In this document: positions 23,501 to 35,500 of the stretch, one piece after another | Position numbering within the stretch: position 1 is the stretch's first letter | Layout: each line of letters begins with the position of its first letter | Assembly: GCA_951640165.1 (NCBI GenBank) | Contig: OX621257.1 | Span: forward strand, 15,883,201 to 15,947,200 | Length of the DNA stretch: 64,000 bases | Direction: 5' to 3' | DNA from: Pseudoips prasinana | Lineage: Eukaryota; Arthropoda; Insecta; Lepidoptera; Nolidae | Made by a program: the position numbers and the translations under genes | The notes under the pieces: generated by a model | Told to the model about the DNA's origin: nothing | Databases searched by the model: none | Seen by the model: only the letters and a program-made list of their open reading frames with translations

Positions 23501-26500
23501 TGGAAATCTTGAATATTTAAATCTTTAATTCAACCTAAAAATAAAGAACATTAACTCTGTTAATTCATTTTGTTTCTTTGATTCATTAAATTAATAGAAA
23601 CAATACTTACATAAAGGCAACTTAATTTTAGCATATAATCAAATTATCTCATTTCAAGACATCTTTTATAGCCTGTGGGTGTTTGTTAAACACTGGACTC
23701 TTCACTAAGTGGGCGTTACCCGTCAATAAAGTACTCAATCACTCTAGTACATTTTGCCGGAAAAAAAACTGTATGTCATGAGATAAGCTGTCAAAAATAT
23801 AGTAAAATACAGAGTATAGGCGACCCGGGTCCGCTTAACCGCCGTTTTTCTATATATTGTATAAAATCTTTCTTGATTATTATTTTATTTAACAGCTATA
23901 CGGGCGTGGCGAGCCTTATCAGTACTCAGTAGCAGTTGTACGTAAAGGTGGACTTCCGGCATTGCAGCCCGGCGCAGGCCTCCACGCATTACGCGGTACA
24001 AAGGCTTGCTTCCCAGTTGTTGGGGCTTTAGCTGGTTGGGTCATGCCAATACATGTTGTAAGTATACTATCTCTCGATAATCAGAACTCACACTTGATTC
24101 AATAAATTAATTTTGATTTATTTTCGTTCATTTATTTTTTTTCATTCATTTGTTCATTTATTAAAACAGAACATTTGACAATAACTTAAATAAGCCAGTT
24201 TAGTAACTAAATCATTACTGCACCATCTACCAATCCGGGGTAGGCGCTCTGCGTTAAGCTACGAACGATACACGCTAGCAGATCAAATTTAGGATTCCCT
24301 TGCTAACACCCTTCCGGAGGATGTAGGTATTATCTATCGGTTTTGTTTTCTAGAAACATGGCCGACTGATATGTTCACAGTTGCATGTGAAAGATCATAT
24401 CATATTGATAATACCTTACAAATTATTAAATTTAAATTTCAAATTATTAAAGCAAATTAATGAATTTCCATTTTTGAGATTAGTGAAACGCTTTGCATTG
24501 CGAATAATGCAATAAAAAAAATAAAAAAATTTAGTAAATCATTACTGTCATAAATCTTATACAAGCCTGCATATTCAAATATCTATAAGTACCTAGAAAT
24601 AATTATGGATATTTACTACAAACATGTTCTGACTTTGAATTTACAAGCGCATTTATAGCCTAAGTGAATAAAACCTTTATTTTTATAAAGCTTATTACAA
24701 ATATCGAGTCTTAGATTAATAGTGTCCACACTCTTAATTGTTATATCTCAACAAATCTCTTTGGAACAAAAAGCTAAAATAACTGTATAAATTTAAAGAG
24801 AATAGAAATTCACTGGAATATCACTTGTCTGTTTCTATATTTTCCTCAAATATAAGTCCAGTCATTTGGCATTAGTGTTGTGTGAAGCAGTGGTTGTAGT
24901 GGTCGCCCCATGTGTACTTCGAGACATATGTGTGTGTTTCCTAAATTGCCTTAAAAGAAAAAGAAAATACAGAAATGTTTTTAGTTTCGTAACAGCCTAA
25001 CAAGCCTTATTATGAGATGGCCCAATAATAATAATAATAGCTTTATTTCTTCTCTCACACAGAAAATACATGAAAACTGTCTTATTAACTAATTAATTAA
25101 TACATTAATGTTTGCTTAACATTGAAGAGGTGAAATCTGTGTGAGACACTGGTATCCGTACTAAGTGCAAAACCTGTATGACAGATGACCAGCCTCTCCT
25201 AACCAATGTAAGCGCACTAGAATCAAGCGACAGATCACAAAATTGTTCAGAAACCTGCGAGAATATTTACTAGAGAACAAGATTGTCTGAATACCATCAT
25301 AGAGTGTTCACCAACCCATCTGTCAAGCGTGACGACTACGGCATATCGCCCCGAGGTGATCCGGAGTTAAAAACTTAACTACCACTATAGAAAACTTTAC
25401 TGAAAAGTATGAAAACCAGTTTTCCCTTCAATAGCATTAAAGCGCGACCGTCGTTATTAACACAAGGTCCGTCATAATAATAATACCTTAATATAGACAG
25501 AACCATTGACAATATGTAGTAAAAATATTGGACTTAAACTAGATAATTAAACATAATCTCTTGACAATAACTTGACACGAGCTAGCTAAATATCATTGCA
25601 ATAATAAAATAAATTTTATTAATGTTTTCATACAATCAATACAATGTGTACCTAAATATCTATGTTACTAGAAATAATAATGTACACAACTATATTACTA
25701 CAAACATGTTCTGACTATTTACAAGCGCTTTTTTAAAGTCTACGTGAATAAAAACCTGTTTTATTTTATTTTTATATTTTATAGTCAATAGCCTTCTTCG
25801 GTGGCTATAGTTATCAAAATTGATATTATAAATACTTTGGCTATGAATCACTACTACAGCTGTTACTCCATGGGGTCTACCGCCTAATTCGCTGATCTTC
25901 GTGATCGGCGTTTTTTTTTAAATAAAATAAAATAAAAAAGGTTTTTATTCACGTAGACTTTAAAAAAGCGCTTGTAAATAGTCAGAACATGTTTGTAGTA
26001 ATATAGTTGTATACATTATTATTTCTAGTAACATAGATATTTAGGTACACATTGTATGAAAACATTTATAAAATTTATTTTATAAATGTTTTCATACAAT
26101 AAAATAGATGAAGTATAAAAATGACTAAAGCAATTGTTCAATGGCCAATGACGTTGAACATCAATTGCGGACCATTTATGACGTCAATTTGATGAATAAT
26201 TTAGTCATTTTTATTCTTCATCTATTTGAAAGTCGATCACGAATTATGCGGTAGGTGCCCAAGTGAAGGAAAACATATCGTCATCTCGAGGGAATTCTGC
26301 GATAGGAAGTTCATTTCACAGTCTCAGCGTACATGAGAAAGTTCTTACAAACAGCCGCAATTACTTCGCCATATAATGCATACATTATTTTACAGTTAAT
26401 GCAAGAAGGAGGACTAAAAATCACAGATTGCAACAACCATGTCAAATCTGCGATAGAATATTTCGGCGACTCATGCGCACCGAACTCGTTGAAAGATATG

Positions 26501-29500
26501 TACAACCCCATTGGCGATAACTCTGATAAGTACGTATTAGACGATAAAATTTATCCACTATTTTATCCACTGTTAATGCCAGAGCCTGATTTAGATTTTT
26601 GACAGCCCTGGCTAACTATGTCTAACACCCCAACCCGGCCTGCTTGTGCCTACCCGGCCCGCAAATATGATAACTCCAATTTGAATTGAAGGACTACTCT
26701 AGTATTTTTATAGTCATGGATTAAAAAAAAGAGAGGAAAAATTATTAGTTTTAATATTTAAAGCGATACTTACGGACTAAGTATCGCCGAGGTCACATTA
26801 AAAAAATAATTAAATATCAGTCTCTGGTTAGTGGAAGTAGAACTCTGATACACTCTGACATTAAAGTCCCATTTTTAGTCCGTACGTCTGTCTGTCCGTC
26901 AAGACCGTTTATCTGGATTTTTATAATACATAAATAATATTTTGATCTCTTCCAGGCTATGTAGACTGTGTACGGGTGGTGCGGGTATTCGATGTACTCT
27001 AGCGGACCCTTACGCCGGCTACGAAGGAGCGTTAAAATGTCTTTTAGCCAACAATACAGGCGACATAGCCTTCGTTCGAGACACTACGATACAACACGCG
27101 TTATTATCGCATCAGATACTTGGTAAGACATAAGACAACTTAACATTGGACTAATGGTACTAATATTCAATGTACTCTAATAGACTCTTAAGCCGGAAAT
27201 AAACTAGCGTTAAGATTCCTCTTTACTAACAATACAGGGCCTTCGTTCTAGACACTATAGTCCAAGACGCGTTATTATCTGTCCGTGAGAACAGTTTGCA
27301 CATACTTCAGTACAAATCCTAGCTAGTCTATCCTGTATTTTACCAAAGTGTTGCATTCGCAGAGTATATGCAGCATTGACTCATTTTTGTCCACACAGGT
27401 CCAGCAGATCAGACTGTCCGAGAGGTCCATTTGGTGATGGTGCTCGGTAGTACCAAATAGGCCTGTGAACGCTGCTACTATTGGTCTCTGCTGTACCTCC
27501 ATAGGGCTTTGGTCCAACTCTTGCCTACTCCTGTTATGAATTGTTTTAGGTCTTTGACTTTAATCCATAGTTGATTGTGTCTAGTGGTAGATTTTTTATT
27601 AATTTTTCTTTTTTATTGTTATAGAAATCGCTACAAAAAGTTCAGGTTAGCTAACCAGAGGTTTAGAGCCCTTTCTGGCCAGTGCGTCATCTTTTTCATT
27701 GAACTCAAGTTTTGTATGGCCTGGTACCTTATAACCTGTAAGGCAATTCTGTTCTAGTGAACAGTGACAGAATCGATGACCCCCTTCTCGTGGTTAGTAG
27801 GTACTTGTCTTTCACGCCGCTGGTCGTGAGTTCGATTTCCACACTGAGGGCAGATATTTGTGCGCATGAATGTATCTGTTCAGTAGTAGTAGTCTGGGTG
27901 TAACTATGTATATAAGTATGTATTTACAAATGAAAAGTTGTTTGTGTAGTATATCAGTTATCTTGTTTCCATAGTACAAGCTCTGCTCACTTTGGAATCA
28001 GATGGCCGTGTATGAATAATGTCCCAGGATATTATTATGCAACGGTCGGATTTGCGTTTAGATCTAAGATAATCTATTAGATCTATTTGTAATACTAATA
28101 ATAATCATTCTTTTGGTAGGTGGTGTGACAGAGGAACACTTCGAGCTGATATGTCGCGATGGGTCTCGGCGAAGAGTGACAGAGTCTGAGAGTTGCAACT
28201 GGGGTCGTGTGCCCGCTGACGCCATAGTTACCAGTAGCGCTGTACCAATGGAGCAACGGAAGAGGTATGATCAATTGTACTAATTACGTTCAGGCCATTG
28301 AACGAAGTATTTAGTAATTTTTAATCTTCATATCAAATCTTATCAATTCGGAAAAGGATCGTCACCGTATCGCCTTCGGCTCGCTGTCAAACAGACGTCA
28401 TCATAACGTAAGCACGTAATCGAAGCGGATCAGCACCTCCGATACATTGACTCTGCCACAGTAAAAAAAAATATAGACCGTTCGGAAACTACTTAAAAAC
28501 TATCTAAACTGCTCTCTCACACAGACAGGCACATTAACAAGAGCTCTAAGCGGTTGTCACTGTGCTGTCAATAGTGAATCCCGCATCAAGACGAATGGTA
28601 ACGTTCAAGTTATACTACGTGACTTTTTTTAAAAAGTTACGAGATTTTTCGATGTATAAGGCTGTCTAAATTCGGCTTCATCAAAACCGTTACGATTCCG
28701 ATTAGTGTGCTTTGTAGTAGGTTTTCATACAAAGAATACTGAGCGGCTCGAGGTGATACGGTTACGATCCGTTTCAGAATTGATATTGTGCCTTTAGGCG
28801 GCAGCAGATATAGTATTTCATAAAATCCATTCAGATATTTAACATTCACAACTTATACTTTTAGAAGTAGAGGGGTTTTACACAGTTTATTTTTATTTAC
28901 TTGATACAAATTAAAAAGTGAGAACCAATTGTTTTGAAAACACTCTTTTTACAGATACCAAAATCTACTACAAACATTCTACCAACTGTACGGCGAGCCG
29001 AACTCCTTGAACAAGAACTACAATAATCAAACCCAAACTGGGTTTCCAGCTCCTTACAACCCATACTCTACGACTGAAGCTTCGCGATACCCTTATGATA
29101 ATTTCAACAGGAATAACCTCAATGGCCTTAATGACAGACAAATGAAAACTGAAGATGAGTATGTATTGATTTTATTTTTTAAAGTTTTATTGATTCACTG
29201 TCACAATGCTCTCAAGCCATCAGTCCCTCCAATGTCATTGCCAGTCTAGCTCGTAAATCATTCCATTTGCTTCTTATTTTCCGACAGGAACAACACAATG
29301 CCTCTATACAAGCCGCGCGTGGATTCTTCAGGACAACCGATAGAAGCGTCTTTCCATCTGTTCCGGTCTAATGAAACTACTGATCTGTTACTACAGGTAA
29401 TTTAGTTTTAATAGCTGTGCCCCGCGGTTTTACCCGCCGTTAAACTTTATAAATTACTAGCTGTGCTCCGTGGTTTTTACCCGCATTAAGCTTTATAAAT

Positions 29501-32500
29501 TATAGCCTGTGTTAATCCAGAGTGTCAGCCAACTCCATACCAAATTTTATTACAATCGCTGTTTAGACGTGAAGAAGTAACAAACATACAAACAATATTA
29601 GTAGGATAACCTATATGTTATTGGGACATAATATTTATATTACTATATAGTGTTAATTTGGTTTGTAGTTTTTGCGCGAAAGTAACAAACATCCATACAT
29701 CTATAGTCAAAACCTTTCGCACTTATAATACTAGTAGGATTTTTTTTTTGGATTTTGCTTGAATGCCTATTGTTCTAGTAATTAGACGCCGTCATAAACA
29801 TTTTTTAATTGGTTTACCGTAATAAATAAACAATTATTTATATTTTAGGACGCGACGGTAAACTTCCGCATACTCAAAGAGGATGAGCAGGCAGCTAAGC
29901 ACATTCTGAACAACAAGTACGTGGGTGACCAGGCTGAGAAGGCGGTCGTCGGGATACAACACTGTCCCGTGAAGCGGGCAACGCTGTGTGTTACTAGCGA
30001 ACAGGAGATGGACAAGTGCGTCAAAATGAGGGTGAGTTTTGTTTAAAAGTTGTCAAATGAATGCAATATTTAATTATTTTTTGATGGCCAAGTCAATAAT
30101 ATTTTATAATAGTTCTTAAATTTTAGTTTTGACAATTAAGTATGATTATTATTATTAATAATAATCATACTTAATTGTCAAAACTAAAATTATATATTAA
30201 TAATAATAATATCTCTGGACAATGTCACACAGATCATCCTAGCCCCAAACTAAGCAAAGCTTGTATTATGGGCACCAGGCGACGATATACATACTTATAT
30301 AGATAGATAAATACATATAAAACATCCATGACTCAGAAACAAATATTCGTGCTCATCACACAAATATTTGCACTTACCGGGATTCGAACCCCGGACCACC
30401 AGCTTCGTAGGCAGGAGCACTACCAACTAGGCTACGGTGACCGTCAATATAACCGTCTATTACTTTTAGCATTATTACTGGCCTTCTGCGCTAGCCAACT
30501 GCTCATTGTCGTCAATTCTTTAGTTTTAATTTAGTAGTACTAAATTTAAAATGAATTGTATAAACAGGAATATTTGTGAAAACAAACAAAGATTTGTTTA
30601 TGACGGCAAAGGAGATGTTTCCAAGAAACACTAGAAAAGGGGACCGACTAGTTATTGATAGAGTATCCAATACGACTATGTTCCCAAAAAGTCCATATGC
30701 CATGTGTATCAAGGTCTATAATGCTCTACCGGAGCCTATAAAAAATCTGCCGCTAAATAAGTTTAAACAAAAACTTAAAATATGGCTTTTAGAAAAAGCA
30801 TATTATACAATAAAGGACTTTCTAATGGACAAAGAAAGAAAAATTGACATTTAACTATATTTTATTATTATATCTCTTGACATTGTTTAGGTTTAATTTT
30901 ATATCTTCTTAATTAATGTATTTTATGTCGTAATTTTTATTGTAGTAGATTTTTGTTAATTTTTTATTGTATTTTGTTGATCAGTAATATTGAACTTAAA
31001 AAATGTAATAATTTCACATGTCTTCTACTACAGACAAGATAGGCAGCATGCACTTTCTAGATTAAGACCTATATGTACCTATATTATTGTGAAATAAATG
31101 ATTCTGATTCTGATATAAATTTAAGTGTGCGTTAACCTCTCCGCCACCGCACCGTGGTCCTCAGACACGAATTTATACAATCCATTCGATATTTACTTAA
31201 CGCGTTAAAATCGACTTAATTGTGTTAAGAAAATATCGAATGGATTGTATAAATTCGAGTCTGAGATAAATGTCTCAATGGACACTAACCGGAACATATT
31301 ACAGTGCACAAGTGTGCGGAAACATAGGTGCACTTTATATGATCCGAAGGGCTTTCTAGCCGGCACGACCGGAATGAGGTCAGTTAGAGGACTGACGGCT
31401 GATCGTGCTCTCCGAAATAACTCGCGTATTATGTATTTGTTCAGGGAGCCCTAAAAGCGGCGTTTCTGTCACCTACCCTCGTGTGTTGGCGCGCGCACAG
31501 TACTCGGCACTGTGAACGAGCCATCGCTGAAGGTGTGGCCGACTTTGCGCTGTTCGACGCCGCTGACATGTTGCATGCGGCGTACACGCATCGGCTTGTG
31601 CCGTTTATGCAAGAAGTAAGTGCTTTTACGTTATTTTTTATTTATATTTGTAATTTTTTTTTTAATTGTTATAATAATAATGCCCTCCTAGCCGAATTTC
31701 GCCCACGGCGGCCAGTCTCAATAGAGATTAGCCATCTGCGCGGGACATATTATAGTGCACAAGTGTGTGTGCAAACACAGGAGCACTTTCTCTTCCTGTC
31801 ATGATCCGATGGGACGCCTAGCGACACGACCGGAAAGAGGTCAGGTACAGGACCGACGGCTTTCCGTGCTCTCCGAGGCACGGGGGTGTAATACCGCTAA
31901 CTTCTAGACTTCGGGCTGACACTGAAAAGTTTCTTTTTACGGAATAATTCCAAAATCACTTTTTGGCCCGACCCGGGATTTGAACCCGGACCTCATTATC
32001 TGCGGTTGAACACGCTACCGCTAGACCAACGAGGCAGTCAAAACTGTTATCAGGCAAGCTGACAGTAATCATGAAAAATTCTTAATGGAGTTAAGAATTA
32101 TGATAAGCTTTAAGACTGACTTTGAATATTTCCCTATAGGTATACAGAAGTGGATCCGCATGGTATTACGCGGTGGCCGTGGTCAAGGAGCAAGATCCCG
32201 ACACCGATCTCACGTACTTACGCGGCAAGAATACGTGTCATACTGGGCTTGGCCACGCTGCGGGCTGGGTGTACCCTCTAGCCTATCTCCTATCCAACGG
32301 GTGGATTAGGTAAGAACAATAATACAAGAATACGTGTCATACTGGGCTTGGCACTGCAGGCTGGGTGTACCCTCTAGCCTATCTCCTATCCAACGGGTGC
32401 ATTAGGTAAAAACAATAATACAAGAATATGTGTCATACTGGGCTTGGCCACGCTGCGGGCTGGGTGTACCCTCTAGCCTATCTCCTATCCAACAGGTGGA

Positions 32501-35500
32501 TTAGGTAAGAACAATAATACAAGAATACGTGTCATACTGGGCTTGGCCACGCTGCGGGCTGGGTGTACCCTCTAGCCTATCTCCTATCCAACGGGTGGAT
32601 TAGGTAAGAACAATAATACAAGAATACGTGTCATACTGGGCTTGGCACCGCTGCAGGCTGGGTGTACCCTCTAGCCTATCTCCTATCCAACGGGTGGATT
32701 AGGTAAGAACAATAATACAAGAATACGTGTCATACTGGGCTTGGCCACGCTGCGGGCTGGGTGTACCCTCTAGCCTATCTCCTATCCAACGGGTGGATTA
32801 GGTAAGAACAATAATACAAGAATACGTGTCATACTGGGCTTGGCCACGCTGCGGGCTGGGTGTACCCTCTAGCCTATCTCCTATCCAACGGGTGGATTAG
32901 GTAAGAACAATAATACAAGAATACGTGTCATACTGGGCTTGGCCACGCTGCGGGCTGGGTGTACCCTCTAGCCTATCTCCTATCCAACGGGTGGATTAGG
33001 TAAGAACAATAATACAAGAATACGTGCCATACTGGGCTTAGCCACGCTGCGGGCTGGGTGTACCCTCTAGCCTATCTCCTATCCAACGGGTGGATTAGGT
33101 AAGAACAATAATACAAGAATACGTGTCATACTGGGCTTGGCCACGCTGCGGGCTGGGTGTACCCTCTAGCCTATCTCCTATCCAACGGGTGGATTAGGTA
33201 AGAACAATAATACAAGAATACGTGTCATACTGGGCTTGGCCACGCTGCGGGCTGGGTGTACCCTCTAGCCTATCTCCTATCCAACGGGTGGATTAGGTAA
33301 GAACAATAATACAAGAATACGTGTCATACTGGGCTTGGCCACGCTGCGGGCTGGGTGTACCCTCTAGCCTATCTCCTATCCAACGGGTGGATTAGGTAAG
33401 AACAATAATACAAGAATACGTGCCATACTGGGCTTGGCCACGCTGCGGGCTGGGTGTACCCTCTAGCCTATCTCCTATCCAACGGGTGGATTAGGTAAGA
33501 ACAATAATACAAGAATACGTGTCATACTGGGCTTGGCCATGCTGCGGGCTGGGTGTACCCTCTAGCCTATCTCCTATCCAACGGGTGGATTAGGTAAGAA
33601 CAATAATACAAGAATAAGTGTCATACTGGGCTTGGCCACGCTGCGGGCTGGGTGTACCCTCTAGCCTATCTCCTATCCAACGGGTGGATTAGGTAAGATC
33701 AAGAATACGTGTCATACTGGGCTTGGCACCGCTGCGGGCTGGCCCTGTTATTCCTAATATTATAGCTGCTAGATTCACTCAGAAGCCAGTCAAGTAGAGT
33801 CAAGGTCTTGGCAAAGCTCAAAGCAAAGTCCTGGCAAAGGTCAGTTTCTAGGAAAAGCACCTTCGCTAAAATTACGCGGAACAGAGTAGTGATAAGGCTA
33901 CTGATTTCAAAATGCTTCTGTGTATCCATTTTTTTTATTGAACATGACATTGATGTGATTACCTTTCTCTATCCAGGCCATACGGTTGTGACGGCGCTCA
34001 CGCAGCAGCGGAGTACTTCACCAAGTCGTGTGCACCCGGTGCGCTGAGTGTGGAGTACGTGGACTCGGGCACCGTGCCGCATGACAACCTGTGCCATCTG
34101 TGTCATGGAGCCTCCTTCAGGTATACTGTGGCACTATCATCATCACCATCATTACACCAACTGCTGTATCTGTACAGTAGTTTAACGAGCTAGACTAAAA
34201 GAATCTTGTTTACTATCTCACTTGTACAATGTTGCGTTGCTTTCTTATCACTATGGATACGAGTTCGCTATTTATTTATTTATAACAGTGTTTTACAACG
34301 TGTGGGTAGCGACCCCTTAGGGGGTCGTGAAGCATCTATAGGGGCGGATTGAATTTTGCTCACAAAATAAAATACATGAAACTAAAGCAACGGTTAGGGG
34401 GTCGCGAAATATCAGTGTCATGAAAAAGGTTGAAAAACACTGATTTTATAAATCAGTGTTGTGTTTATAAATCAGTGTGTGACCCCCCAACGATTGTCAA
34501 TACAATTGATAATGGTACTGACATATTTTGATTTTTATGTTGTGCAACAAGCAATTATAGACTAACACCACATGCAATAATATAATGAATACATGACCAA
34601 AAACAAGGAAATAGCGTAGCTACACAACCACTGTTTTTAATGTAATTTTAATATAGTTATTATGTTACATTAAAATTAAATTCTAAAGATACAATTATAA
34701 CAATGAATAATAATCCTTACTAATATTATAAATTCGAAAATAAGTCTGTCTGTCGCGTTTTCACTCCAAAACGACTGAACCGATTTAAATGAAATTTGGT
34801 ACAGAAATTGTCTAGCATCTGAGAAAGGACATAGGCTACTTTTTAATGCGGAAAAAAGGTTGAAAGGCGGAGGTTTATTTAAGTCATAATCATATCGTAT
34901 CAGACGGTCACCGTAGCCTAGTTGGTAGAGCTCCTGCCTTCAAAGCTGGTGGTCATAGTACAAGCTTTGCTTAGTTTGGGGCTAGGATGATCTATATATA
35001 TATATCACTGCATCACCCAAAGATCGACTGGCAGAGAATGCCTTTGTCTTTAATCCCGCCTTTGCACAGTTATCTATACAAATAAATAAAATTGGAGTGT
35101 CTGTTTGTAATATTGAAATAACCGGTTTTTACTACATTAATATGAATATATATACGGTACATCCACCAAAATAACATTTTTTACAATTTTTGTCTGTCTG
35201 TCTGTCTATTTGTACCGGCTAATCTCTGAAATGGCTAGACCGATTTTGACGGGACTTTTATTGGCAGGGAGCTGATGTAATAAGGAGTAACTTAGGCTAC
35301 TTTTATTTTAGAAAAAGTCTTTTATTTTACAAAAAAAACTAAATAAACTAATTAAGACGCGGACCAAGTCGCGGGCACAGCTAGTGTGCAATAAACTTAA
35401 ATAAAATAAAATTAAAATAAATCATAGAAGAAAAATATCGCGAGAGCTGCGACGCCCGACGACGACTTAGCCGTACGGCCGCGTTTGCTTGGTTTTAGTA

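Noticed and set aside
30390..30455. Possible tRNA gene on the minus strand
   Set aside because: It is the head of SINE family 1; the same head with body occurs at several other sites.
31970..32040. Possible tRNA gene on the minus strand
   Set aside because: A and B boxes are good, but acceptor-stem halves do not pair and the sequence continues into the SINE family 3 body.
32280..33742. CRISPR-like or satellite array
   Set aside because: Regular 99-bp units have no unique spacers, the DNA is animal, and the unit is a copy of exon 12 end plus intron start.
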